A DNA stretch of 64,000 nt from Thalassobacillus sp043497085 (GTDB lineage: Bacteria > Bacillota > Bacilli > Bacillales > Halobacillaceae), in assembly GCA_043497085.1 (NCBI GenBank), contig JBIEKI010000016.1. One strand, given 5' to 3'. The position numbers and the translations under genes were made by a program. Positions 17,053 to 25,371 of the stretch are shown here, in pieces. Within the stretch, counting starts at the first letter, position 1, and each line of letters begins with the position of its first letter. Under the pieces are notes generated by a model that ran no database searches, had not been told where the DNA came from, and saw only the letters and a program-made list of their open reading frames with translations.

Positions 17053-17088
17053 AAAAAAATCCTGAACCATTGCGGTTCAGGATTTTTT
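17053..17088 (-). terminator. Terminator of the pdh operon
   Basis: The stem AAATCCTGAACC / GGTTCAGGATTT with flanking A/T runs sits just after the pdhD stop. Confidence 0.9.
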
Positions 17089-17096
17089 GAATCGTA

Positions 17097-18503
17097 TTAT
17101 TTAATGTGAATTGGAGTTCCTAGTGCCACTTCAGCTGTTTCCATCGTAATTTCACCTAGGGATGGATGCGCATGAATGGTCAATGCAAGGTCTTCCGCTG
17201 TCATGCCAGTTTCGATAGCCAAACCTAATTCAGCAATCATGTCGCTGGCATTGGCACCGGCAACTTGCGCACCGATGACAAGACCGTCATCTTTACGTGT
17301 GACCATTTTGACAAAACCGTCTGTATCATTCAAGGAAAGTGCACGTCCATTAGCTGCGAACGGGAACTTAGAAGCCTTGACATCATAGCCGGCATCTTTT
17401 GCTTCTTTTTCCGTGTAACCGACAGAAGCAAGTTCCGGATCAGAGAATACAACCATTGGAATGCCAAGATAGTCGATTTCTGATTTTTCACCAGCAATGA
17501 CTTCTGCTGCAATTTTACCTTCATAAGAAGCTTTGTGAGCTAGTGGAGGTCCTTCCACGATGTCACCGATAGCAAAAATATTGTCCACATTCGTACGGCA
17601 CTGTTTATCGATTTTGATAAGACCTTTATCATCCATCTCAATACCAACTTGCTCAAGACCAAGTTCTTCGGTATTTGGCTTACGGCCGACAGTGACAAGC
17701 AGGTAATCTGCTTCGATGGTCTTCTCTTCACCTTTTACTTCATAAGTGACCTTCACACCATCTTTAGTCTCTTCAACACCTTGTGCCATTGCGTTGGTAA
17801 CTACATCGACGCCTTTTTTCTTGAGACGTTTTTTAACAAGCTGAGTCATTTGTTTTTCAAAACCGCCAAGAATGTCTTTCGTTCCTTCCAGGATGGTTAC
17901 TTCTGTATCGAAGTCAGCGTAAGCTGTACCAAGCTCAGTGCCGATATAGCCTCCACCGATAACAACCATCTTTTTAGGGATTTCTTTCAAGTTCAATGCG
18001 CCAGTAGAATCCAGTACACGCTCAGAATACTTGAATTTAGGAAGTTCAATCGGGCTGGACCCTGTAGCAATAATACAGTTATTGAACGTGTAAGTCTGAG
18101 AGTTCTTATCATCCATGACACGGACAGTGTTTTTGTCTACAAAGTAAACTTCACCCTTTACGATGTCTACTTTGTTACCTTTCAACAATCCTTCAACACC
18201 GCCAGTCAATTTATCAACGACTTTACCTTTCCATTCCTGTACTTTAGAAAAGTCGACAGTTGTGTTTTCGGATTTGATGCCCATGTCTTCGGCGCCTTTT
18301 GCATGCGCAAAACGGTGGCCAGCCTGGATCAAAGCTTTAGACGGGATACAACCGACGTTCAGACAGACGCCACCAAGCACGCCTTTGTCTACGATCGTTA
18401 CTTTTTGTCCAGTTTGTGCGGCACGGATGGCAGCTACATAGCCGCCAGGACCCGCACCTACTACTAACGTATCAAGTTCAATTGGAAAATCTCCTACTAC
18501 CAT
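17097..18503 (-). CDS. pdhD: Dihydrolipoyl dehydrogenase, E3 of pyruvate dehydrogenase
   Basis: A 468-residue flavoprotein that reoxidises the lipoyl group of E2 with NAD+. It has FAD-binding VVGAGPGGYVAAIRAAQ at the start, the redox disulfide GGVCLNVGCIPSKALI (about 44-59), NAD-binding VVIGGGYIGTELGTAY (about 180), and the C-terminal HAHPSLGEITMETAE catalytic His-Glu. It starts 3 bases after pdhC stops, with GGAGGCG as ribosome site. Last gene of pdhABCD; E3 may also serve other 2-oxoacid complexes. Confidence 0.97.
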   Translation of the reverse strand: MVVGDFPIELDTLVVGAGPGGYVAAIRAAQTGQKVTIVDKGVLGGVCLNVGCIPSKALIQAGHRFAHAKGAEDMGIKSENTTVDFSKVQEWKGKVVDKLTGGVEGLLKGNKVDIVKGEVYFVDKNTVRVMDDKNSQTYTFNNCIIATGSSPIELPKFKYSERVLDSTGALNLKEIPKKMVVIGGGYIGTELGTAYADFDTEVTILEGTKDILGGFEKQMTQLVKKRLKKKGVDVVTNAMAQGVEETKDGVKVTYEVKGEEKTIEADYLLVTVGRKPNTEELGLEQVGIEMDDKGLIKIDKQCRTNVDNIFAIGDIVEGPPLAHKASYEGKIAAEVIAGEKSEIDYLGIPMVVFSDPELASVGYTEKEAKDAGYDVKASKFPFAANGRALSLNDTDGFVKMVTRKDDGLVIGAQVAGANASDMIAELGLAIETGMTAEDLALTIHAHPSLGEITMETAEVALGTPIHIK

Positions 18504-18506
18504 ACT

Positions 18507-19832
18507 TTACGCCTCCATCATAATTAGTTGTGGATCGTTCAGTAAACGCTTGATGTGGTTCATTGCATGCTGAGCTGTAGCACCATCGATAATACGGTGG
18601 TCAAAGCTCAAGGACACTGCAAGAACTGGAGCGACTACGATTTCGCCGTCACGTACAACAGGTTTTTCAGCAATACGGCCAATACCTAAGATAGCTACTT
18701 CCGGATGATTGATAACCGGTGTGAACCATTGTCCACCTGCTGAACCGATATTAGTGATCGTAGTGGAACCGCCCTTCATTTCTTCGGATGATAGTTTACC
18801 GTCACGAGCTTTCACAGCAAGTTCATTGATCTCGCTTGAGATAGCGAATACGGATTTGCGATCAGCATCTTTTACGACTGGTACAAGCAATCCTTTGTCA
18901 GTATCTGCTGCGATACCAATATTATAGTAGTGTTTCTGAATAATTTCATCCGTTTCGTCATCAACTTGCGTATTTAGGACAGGATATTTTCTTAGAGCAG
19001 ATACTAATGACTTCACTACATATGGCAGATAAGTCAGCTTGATATCCTGCTCAGCAGCTACAGCTTTGAACTTCTTACGATGTGCAACAAGTTCTGTCAC
19101 GTCTACTTCGTCCATCAATGTTACGTGAGGAGCAGTATGCTTCGAATTAGTCATCGCTTTAGCGATTGCTTTACGGATGCCGCTCATCTTCTCACGTGTT
19201 TCTGGATATTGGCCTTCCAGTACAGGCTGTTGTTTTTCACTGGAAGCAGCAGCTTGCTGATCTTGTGCTTCTTCTTTTGCTTCTCCTGCATCAGCTGCTG
19301 GTTTCTGATCGCCGCTCAAGTATGCATCAACATCTTCTTTAGTCACGCGGCCATTTTTGCCAGACCCTTGAACTTTACGGATGTCTACATCATTATCACG
19401 GGCATGCTTACGTACAGATGGCATAGCGATGACACGCTTGCTTTCATCTACTTCTTCATCGTCTGCAGCAGGAGCTTCTTCTTTCGCTGCACCTTTGTCT
19501 TCTGCAGCCGGCTCTTCTGATTTCTTTTCTTCTTGTTTTTCTTCTTTTGGAGCTTCTTCCTGCTTGTCGTCTCCGCTGTCATCAGACTCATAGCCTTCCG
19601 CGTCGAATGTGATGATGGTAGTACCGACAGTAGTGGTTGTACCTTCTTCGACTAATACCTCTTTAACGGTACCTTCAACAGGAGAAGGGATTTCTACGAC
19701 AGCTTTATCATTTTGTACTTCACAAAGAACATCGTCTTCTTTTACTTCGTCACCGGCTTTGACAAACCACTTTACAATTTCGCCTTCATGGATGCCCTCA
19801 CCGATGTCCGGTAGTTTAAATTCGAAAGCCAC
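18507..19832 (-). CDS. pdhC: Dihydrolipoamide acetyltransferase, E2
   Basis: A 441-residue core protein of the PDH complex. One lipoyl domain is at residues 1-80 (lipoylated Lys in VQNDKAVVEIPSP). A long Glu/Ala/Lys linker is at about 82-130, the E1/E3-binding domain at about 135-170 (AMPSVRKHARDNDVDIRKV), a second Ala/Gln linker, and the catalytic domain at 210-441 with SLSFDHRIIDGA near the end. It starts at GTG with GGGAGG 8 bases upstream and 29 bases after pdhB. Confidence 0.97.
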   Translation of the reverse strand: MAFEFKLPDIGEGIHEGEIVKWFVKAGDEVKEDDVLCEVQNDKAVVEIPSPVEGTVKEVLVEEGTTTTVGTTIITFDAEGYESDDSGDDKQEEAPKEEKQEEKKSEEPAAEDKGAAKEEAPAADDEEVDESKRVIAMPSVRKHARDNDVDIRKVQGSGKNGRVTKEDVDAYLSGDQKPAADAGEAKEEAQDQQAAASSEKQQPVLEGQYPETREKMSGIRKAIAKAMTNSKHTAPHVTLMDEVDVTELVAHRKKFKAVAAEQDIKLTYLPYVVKSLVSALRKYPVLNTQVDDETDEIIQKHYYNIGIAADTDKGLLVPVVKDADRKSVFAISSEINELAVKARDGKLSSEEMKGGSTTITNIGSAGGQWFTPVINHPEVAILGIGRIAEKPVVRDGEIVVAPVLAVSLSFDHRIIDGATAQHAMNHIKRLLNDPQLIMMEA

Positions 19833-19861
19833 GAATATTGCCTCCCTTTTCTAGGTTTCAA

Positions 19862-20839
19862 TTAAAAGTTCATTACTTTATTGACTTTCTCTACAACGTC
19901 ATTATGGTTTGGAAGCCATACTGTTTCCGCTTGAGAGAATGGATAAACTGTATCTGGAGCAGCTACACGCAGTACTGGCGCTTCCAGATGCAGAATCGCT
20001 TTTTCCTGAATTTCAGAAACGACAGCAGCAGCGATACCAGCTTGCTTTTGTGCTTCCTGAAGTACGACAGCGCGATTCGTCTTCTTGACGGATTCCAGAA
20101 TCGTTTCATAATCAACCGGAGCAACCGTACGTAAGTCGATCACTTCTGCAGAAACTCCGTTTTCTTCCAGTTCGTCGGCAGCTTTCAATGCAGTATGGAC
20201 CATCGCACCGTAAGCAACCAAAGTAACATCTTTACCTTCACGTTTCACTTCCGCTTTGCCTAGTTCGATGGCATATTCCTCTTCTGGAACTTCTTCACGG
20301 AAGGAACGATAAAGCTTCATATGTTCAAGGAAGATAACCGGATCATTATCACGGATAGATTGAATCAACAATCCTTTTGCATCATAAGGGTTAGAAGGAA
20401 TGACTACCTTCAGACCTGGCTGCTGTGCCATCAACCCTTCCAGGCTGTCCGCGTGAAGTTCTGGTGTGTGTACACCGCCACCGAATGGGGAACGAACAGT
20501 GATCGGCATGGTACGGGTACCACCGGAACGATAACGATAACGAGCCATTTGCCCGCTGATTGCATCCATTGTTTCAAAAACGAAACCGAAGAACTGGATT
20601 TCAGGTACTGGACGGAATCCTTGAAGAGCAAGTCCGATTGACATGCCGCCGATTCCAGATTCAGCTAGTGGTGTATCAAATACACGTTCTTCACCGAATT
20701 CTTTTTGTAAGCCTTCAGTTGCTCGGAAAACACCGCCGTTTTGGCCGACGTCTTCACCGAAGACTAGCACATTTTCATCATTTTTTAATTCTGTGCGCAT
20801 CGCATCAGTGATGGCTTGGATCATTGTCATTTGTGCCAT
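19862..20839 (-). CDS. pdhB: Pyruvate dehydrogenase E1 beta subunit
   Basis: A 325-residue protein pairing with PdhA to form the thiamine-dependent E1. It has the transketolase pyrimidine-binding domain (LVFGEDVGQNGGVFRATEGL) and the C-terminal domain with LRTVAPVDYETIL. It starts 3 bases after pdhA stops, with AAAGGAG ribosome site, so the pair is likely translated together in equal amounts. Confidence 0.97.
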   Translation of the reverse strand: MAQMTMIQAITDAMRTELKNDENVLVFGEDVGQNGGVFRATEGLQKEFGEERVFDTPLAESGIGGMSIGLALQGFRPVPEIQFFGFVFETMDAISGQMARYRYRSGGTRTMPITVRSPFGGGVHTPELHADSLEGLMAQQPGLKVVIPSNPYDAKGLLIQSIRDNDPVIFLEHMKLYRSFREEVPEEEYAIELGKAEVKREGKDVTLVAYGAMVHTALKAADELEENGVSAEVIDLRTVAPVDYETILESVKKTNRAVVLQEAQKQAGIAAAVVSEIQEKAILHLEAPVLRVAAPDTVYPFSQAETVWLPNHNDVVEKVNKVMNF

Positions 20840-20842
20840 GGT

Positions 20843-21925
20843 TTACTTCGACTCCTTTGCCTCGTATTCTTCCCTTTGCTCTTTCAGGCTGGCAGGAAGT
20901 TCTTCATACATGATGTCCATAAGTTCAGTGACTTTCTGTTTTGGCTGCTCGTCCGCTTTCTTGATCGCAGCTTTGACATCTTCTTTCGCCTGTTCAATCA
21001 CTTCATTTTCTTCTTCTTCAGACCATAGGCCTTTATTTTCAAGGAACGTACGGAAACGGACAATCGGGTCTTTCGCTTCCCACTCGTTGTCAGTTTCTTC
21101 TGTACGGTAACGGGTCGGATCGTCCCCGGCCATTGTGTGTGGACCATAGCGGTAAGTAAGTGTCTCGATCAATGTCGGACCTTCACCGTTGATAGCACGT
21201 TCACGCGCATCTTTTGTAGCAGCATAAACAGCTAATACGTCCATACCATCCACCTGGACTCCTTCGATACCAGCAGCAACTGCTTTTTGCGCAATTGTTT
21301 GTGCTGCAGATTGCTTTTCGACTGGTACGGAAATCGCATAACGGTTGTTTTGGACAACGAATACTGCTTGAGCGTTAAATGCACCAGCAAAGTTGATTCC
21401 TTCGTAGAAATCACCTTGAGAGGCACCGCCATCTCCAGTGTAAGTAATTGCAATAGCGTCTTTACCACGTTTCTTCATTCCGATTCCAACACCAGCAGCT
21501 TGCGTGATCTGTGCACCAATGATGATTTGCGGGCTGACAGCATTCACACCTTCTGGCATTTGGTTACCATGGAAATGACCACGGGAGAAAAGGAACGCCT
21601 GATACAATGGAAGACCATGCCAGATCAATTGTGGTACATCACGATATCCTGGCAGGATAAAATCCTCTTTTTCAAGTGCAAAATGGCTTCCTAGCTGGGA
21701 AGCTTCTTGTCCTGCTGTTGGAGCATAGAATCCCAAACGGCCTTGACGATTCAAGGCAATCGAACGTTGGTCTAAAATACGGGTGTAAACCATGCGGCGC
21801 ATAATTTCTTTCAAATCATCGTCTGAAAGTTCTGGCATCGCATCTTCGTTTACTACTTCGCCTTTTTCATTCAGAATTTGAAACATTTCGAACTGATTTT
21901 CAATGTTTTCAAGTGAGCGTTTCAA
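20843..21925 (-). CDS. pdhA: Pyruvate dehydrogenase E1 alpha subunit
   Basis: A 360-residue E1 subunit that decarboxylates pyruvate. The TPP/Mg motif is GDGGASQGDFYEGINFAGAF (about 166-185), closed by NNRYAISVPV. The C-terminus is Glu/Lys-rich. Translation begins at TTG, 6 bases after GAGGTGA; the sequence starts MKRSLENIENQFEMFQIL, shorter at the N-terminus than the B. subtilis protein. First gene of pdhABCD. The leader of about 370 bases upstream holds a structured segment (see 22185). Confidence 0.96.
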   Translation of the reverse strand: MKRSLENIENQFEMFQILNEKGEVVNEDAMPELSDDDLKEIMRRMVYTRILDQRSIALNRQGRLGFYAPTAGQEASQLGSHFALEKEDFILPGYRDVPQLIWHGLPLYQAFLFSRGHFHGNQMPEGVNAVSPQIIIGAQITQAAGVGIGMKKRGKDAIAITYTGDGGASQGDFYEGINFAGAFNAQAVFVVQNNRYAISVPVEKQSAAQTIAQKAVAAGIEGVQVDGMDVLAVYAATKDARERAINGEGPTLIETLTYRYGPHTMAGDDPTRYRTEETDNEWEAKDPIVRFRTFLENKGLWSEEEENEVIEQAKEDVKAAIKKADEQPKQKVTELMDIMYEELPASLKEQREEYEAKESK

Positions 21926-22184
21926 ACTGATTCACCTCTTCCTTCCTATTAAAAAAATGGTTACTTTCCTTAGCTTTCCCAAAAGCTGCAAAAACCTGTA
22001 CCGATTTGCTCTTATTCTTTTACCCTTTAGCCATTTATATTAATCATAAGCCTTATACAACGGAAACTGTTACAATAAGAACACAAAAACAATTGGTACA
22101 ATGAAATGTTCTGTATGTAGTTTAGCTCAAGTTACTAGGTAACGTCAAACAGTTTGTATTAATTTAAATTACCCTTTTAGAAAA

Positions 22185-22264
22185 ACAGCTAGCAAAGCAT
22201 GGGTGGAACAGGTTGGTGACCTGATTACGCCGCACCCCCTGTTTCAGATTTTCCTATCAGCTGT
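22185..22264 (-). other. Structured inverted-repeat segment upstream of pdhA
   Basis: The outer arms ACAGCT / AGCTGT enclose GGGTG / CACCC and an inner CAGGT / ACCTG hairpin. A competing pairing AACAGG / CCTGTT uses the same bases. It lies between the ykyA terminator and pdhA. I recognise no known riboswitch class. Whether it is transcribed with pdhA depends on the promoter position, which I could not fix. Confidence 0.45.
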
Positions 22265-22278
22265 ATCATATAGAAAGA

Positions 22279-22305
22279 CAAAAAAACCGCCGATGGCGGT
22301 TTTTC
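22279..22305 (-). terminator. Terminator of ykyA
   Basis: The stem AAAAACCGCC / GGCGGTTTTT follows the ykyA stop codon on the minus strand. Confidence 0.9.
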
Positions 22306-23057
22306 TATTCTTCATTATTTTGTTCGTCGTTCTCCGCATTCTCTTCTTTCTTTGAATCATTCGATTCTGAGCCGGAAACGTCTTTATCCTCTTCACTATA
22401 TTCGACATTCAAGTCTGTCGCTTCATAGAAAGCTTTTTTCTGTTCATTGTATTCTTCGGTATACTTATTGAAAGTTTCGTTCGACTTAATCACCTTATCA
22501 TAACTATCATTGATCTTTTCGATGTGCTTCTGTAAAGCTTCTTCTTCTAATTCTTTTTTCTGTAATAATTGATATAACTCTTTATCCAGCCCAATGGCTG
22601 CCTGGTAATCTTCATATAGTTGCTGATATGCATCATAGCGATTGTTCATCGTTTCGACCAGAGCCTTTGCTTTTTCTTTGGCTCCTGCCTGTTCTTCTTC
22701 ATCTAAATCATCGATAAGGGGCTCGATTTTATCAAACTCCTGTTTAGCAGCATCAATGCTCTCTTTCTCCAGCTCGATTTTTTGCTGACGCTCTTCCACT
22801 AATCCAGCTGCCTCCTGGGAGTATTCTTTAATTTGATCAAACTCTTCCATACTTAGGTTGATGATTTTGTTATACAGTTCCTGCTCTTTACGCTCCAGCT
22901 CTACGATAGGCTGTTGTTGTTTACGGAACTCTTCCTCTAATGATACGGCTTTTTCCAGGTGTTCATAAATCTGTTCTTCCGGGGCTGGACCATTATTACA
23001 GGCTGCCAACACTACTAAGATGAGGGTTAATGGTATGTATAGCTTTCTTAATGACAC
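22305..23057 (-). CDS. ykyA: YkyA family cell-envelope lipoprotein
   Basis: A 250-residue exported lipoprotein with lipobox VLAAC (Cys about 20). Almost the whole mature part is predicted helical coiled coil rich in Glu, Lys and Gln, followed by an acidic Ser/Asn/Glu tail. This is the YkyA family of putative cell-wall-binding lipoproteins; no molecular role is known. The position between def and pdhA is conserved with B. subtilis. Confidence 0.88.
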   Translation of the reverse strand: MSLRKLYIPLTLILVVLAACNNGPAPEEQIYEHLEKAVSLEEEFRKQQQPIVELERKEQELYNKIINLSMEEFDQIKEYSQEAAGLVEERQQKIELEKESIDAAKQEFDKIEPLIDDLDEEEQAGAKEKAKALVETMNNRYDAYQQLYEDYQAAIGLDKELYQLLQKKELEEEALQKHIEKINDSYDKVIKSNETFNKYTEEYNEQKKAFYEATDLNVEYSEEDKDVSGSESNDSKKEENAENDEQNNEE

Positions 23058-23256
23058 AAAACTTCCTCCTTAAGGCGTATGGATAATTCCATACTTTTCA
23101 TCATAGTTTTAATAGTATAATAAATGATTTTAAATTGGAAGGATATTTTATCCAATCCATTTAAACACGACTGTATCATCATTTAACCTTTCCAATGTTA
23201 TCTATGTTAAACTATATGAAGATATTCGAAGATAGAGAGAAAGGATGGACTTTGGA

Positions 23257-23811
23257 ATGATTACTATGAAGGATATTATCCGCGAGGGGGACCCGATCCT
23301 GAGAGAGGTTGCGAGTGAAGTTGACCTTCCCCCGTCTGAAGGAGATAAAGAAACGTTAGGAGAAATGCTGCAATATTTAAGAAACAGCCAGGATGAGCAA
23401 ATTTGCGATCGATATAACCTCCGGCCTGGCGTAGGGTTGGCAGCTCCTCAAATCGGTTTGTCCAAGCGTATGCTTGCTGTCCATTTTACTGACTTCAATG
23501 AAAAATTATATAGTTATGGCTTATTCAACCCCAGAATCGTCAGCCATTCAGTTGAGAAAGCTTATCTCACCAGCGGAGAAGGCTGTCTTTCTGTGGATCG
23601 GGAAGTCCCAGGGTATGTCCCACGCTATGCACGTGTTACTATCAAGGCGACTGACCTGGAAGGAAATGAAGTGAAGTTACGACTCCGGGACTTTGCAGCA
23701 ATTGTCTTCCAGCATGAAATCGATCATTTGAATGGAGTAATGTTCTACGATCATATCGATCCTGATAATCCATTCAAAGAACCGGAAAATGCGAAACCGC
23801 TGGATCATTAA
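23257..23811 (+). CDS. def: Peptide deformylase
   Basis: A 184-residue metalloenzyme that removes the formyl group from new proteins. All three catalytic motifs are present: GVGLAAPQIG (about 54-63), EGCLSV (metal Cys) and QHEIDHLNG (two metal His and the catalytic Glu). The start MITMKDII at 23257 agrees with the family start; the ATG at 23245 overlaps the AAAGGATGG ribosome site. The insertion-bearing length is that of Gram-positive type 2 deformylases. Confidence 0.96.
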   Translation: MITMKDIIREGDPILREVASEVDLPPSEGDKETLGEMLQYLRNSQDEQICDRYNLRPGVGLAAPQIGLSKRMLAVHFTDFNEKLYSYGLFNPRIVSHSVEKAYLTSGEGCLSVDREVPGYVPRYARVTIKATDLEGNEVKLRLRDFAAIVFQHEIDHLNGVMFYDHIDPDNPFKEPENAKPLDH

Positions 23812-23846
23812 AAGACAACACCTTCATTTAAAAAAAGTGAGTAACC

Positions 23847-23885
23847 AAAAAGCTTAGAGTAACTACGAGACTCTAAGCTTTTTTA
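23847..23885. terminator. Bidirectional terminator between def and the HAD gene
   Basis: The stem AAAAGCTTAGAGT / CTCTAAGCTTTTTT with A and T runs on both sides. Confidence 0.88.
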
Positions 23886-23894
23886 TACAGATAT

Positions 23895-24674
23895 TTAGTT
23901 TTTCAGAAGGCCGACTTCCTGGATAGCTTTGACTAATCCGCCTTCATCCACGTCATCAGTTACGTAATCAGCAAGTGATTTCAGTTCCGGAATGGAGTTG
24001 CCCATTGCTACTGCTGTGCCGACCACTTCCATCATTTCCTTATCATTCGGTCCGTCACCGAAACCATAGGAATCTTCGATGCGGAGCCCTGCGGCTTCTA
24101 TCATTTTCTTGATTCCTTCTGCTTTCGAACCTCCACCTGGCAGCACGTCACAGGCTTTTGGGTGCCAACGGATAAAATCAAAAGAATCATGTTCCCCACG
24201 ATATTCCTCTATCTCATCCCCTTCACAGAATAACAGGGATTGATAAATATTTTTATCCTCATAAAATGCATCATCAATATCCGGATATTCAAAGTGCAAA
24301 GACCCCATACTCTCAGAAATATGCCCGTGATCAGGTTCAGTCGCTTTCATCTCTTCGTGATTCATGAAGACCATCGGGTGTCCTGTGCGATTAGCATGCT
24401 CGAACAATGTCGTCAATTCTTCAGTAGCAAGCGGGTTTTCATAGATGACTTCCCCTTCGAAGACTACATATTGACCGTTGAAGCTTACGAAAGATTCGAT
24501 CCCGAGTGTTTTTCTGATATCTTCAAACATAAAGGGAGCCCGGCCTGTGGCAATCGCACAGTATACTCCCTCTTCTTGCAGCCGCTTAATAGCCAGCACC
24601 GTTTCTTCCGGCAGCTGTTTATTGTGATCAAGCAAGGTACCATCGATATCAAAAAATGCAATTTTTTTATTCAT
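23895..24674 (-). CDS. HAD-IIB (Cof-type) phosphatase, YkrA-like
   Basis: A 259-residue cytosolic phosphatase. Motif I is FFDIDGTLL (nucleophile Asp), motif II IATGRAP, and the motif IV region SYGFGDGPNDKEMMEVVGTAVAMGN is typical of Cof-type enzymes acting on sugar phosphates or flavin/PLP phosphates. ATG at 24674 is used because AGGAGG is 7 bases upstream; the earlier ATG is inside it. A ykrA gene is close to def in B. subtilis. Confidence 0.88.
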   Translation of the reverse strand: MNKKIAFFDIDGTLLDHNKQLPEETVLAIKRLQEEGVYCAIATGRAPFMFEDIRKTLGIESFVSFNGQYVVFEGEVIYENPLATEELTTLFEHANRTGHPMVFMNHEEMKATEPDHGHISESMGSLHFEYPDIDDAFYEDKNIYQSLLFCEGDEIEEYRGEHDSFDFIRWHPKACDVLPGGGSKAEGIKKMIEAAGLRIEDSYGFGDGPNDKEMMEVVGTAVAMGNSIPELKSLADYVTDDVDEGGLVKAIQEVGLLKN

Positions 24675-24952
24675 ATATTTCATCCTCCTGCTGCGATCCT
24701 ATCACTCTGTATTTGTCATTTTTCAACAATGAATACACAATAGCATGACTGAAACAAGATGAGAAGGGAAAAACTATAAGTAACTACAGCTTTCGAAAGC
24801 CCCAATATTGGGCTCTGATGGATAATAAATCCTTTATATCAATAGTTCTTTGTTTCATTATTCATCAAACCGTATTATACTATTAGTAACGGGATTGGGT
24901 CGGTTGAACGTTTTGCTTGTTTTCTTCATCACCTTGAAAGGAGATGAGTGCT

Positions 24953-25024
24953 ATGCTGAAGCGCTTAAGAAGAAAGCTCAAGAAACGTTGGAAAGATTTT
25001 TGGAAGCGGAAAACATTAGCCTGA
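24953..25024 (+). CDS. Candidate 23-residue cationic amphipathic peptide
   Basis: Reading from ATG 24953 to TGA 25024 gives a 23-residue peptide, MLKRLRRKLKKRWKDFWKRK and three more residues. It has about twelve Arg/Lys against one Asp, with Leu/Trp/Phe spaced as one face of a helix. AAAGGAG lies 9 bases upstream, one of the best ribosome sites in the window. An in-frame ATG at 24944 is too close to that site. I do not recognise a family. It may be a leader peptide for rpoY-rnjA, a membrane-active peptide or a nucleic-acid binder. It is short enough that chance must be considered. Confidence 0.5.
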   Translation: MLKRLRRKLKKRWKDFWKRKTLA

Positions 25025-25156
25025 GACGGTCTTCTCCTACGATTTAGGAGCAGAAACAATAATCGATTAGAAATACCATCCGATAAAAAAACATGCTATC
25101 ATTGTTGCTAGGACAAGAATGTGGAAATTACTAGTAGTTAGGAGAGATATTAGAAA

Positions 25157-25369
25157 ATGGTATATAAAGTTTTATACCAGGAGCTTCCATACGAAGTTCC
25201 TGTTCGAGAACGTACAAAAGCAATGTACGTTGAAGCAGAAACAGAAAGAAAAGTACGTGAACAACTGTCCGATCGTGGGATCAATATTGAATTCATTCAG
25301 GTGTTAGATGAGGACCACCTGAATTATGAACAACAGACTAAAGATGATTTCGAAGTGGAGAACAGCTGA
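25157..25369 (+). CDS. rpoY: RNA polymerase epsilon subunit RpoY
   Basis: A 70-residue protein matching the small epsilon subunit (formerly YkzG, DUF1447): MVYKVLYQELPYEVPVRERT at the start and RGINIEFIQVLDEDHLNYE near the end. It associates with RNA polymerase in Firmicutes and resembles phage Gp2. The rnjA start follows within 3 bases, the same rpoY-rnjA coupling as in B. subtilis. Confidence 0.95.
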   Translation: MVYKVLYQELPYEVPVRERTKAMYVEAETERKVREQLSDRGINIEFIQVLDEDHLNYEQQTKDDFEVENS

Positions 25370-25371
25370 TC

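Noticed and set aside
17649..18467. 272-codon plus-strand frame opposite pdhD
   Set aside because: Antisense shadow of the strongly supported pdhD; Phe/Cys/Tyr-rich translation and no ribosome site.
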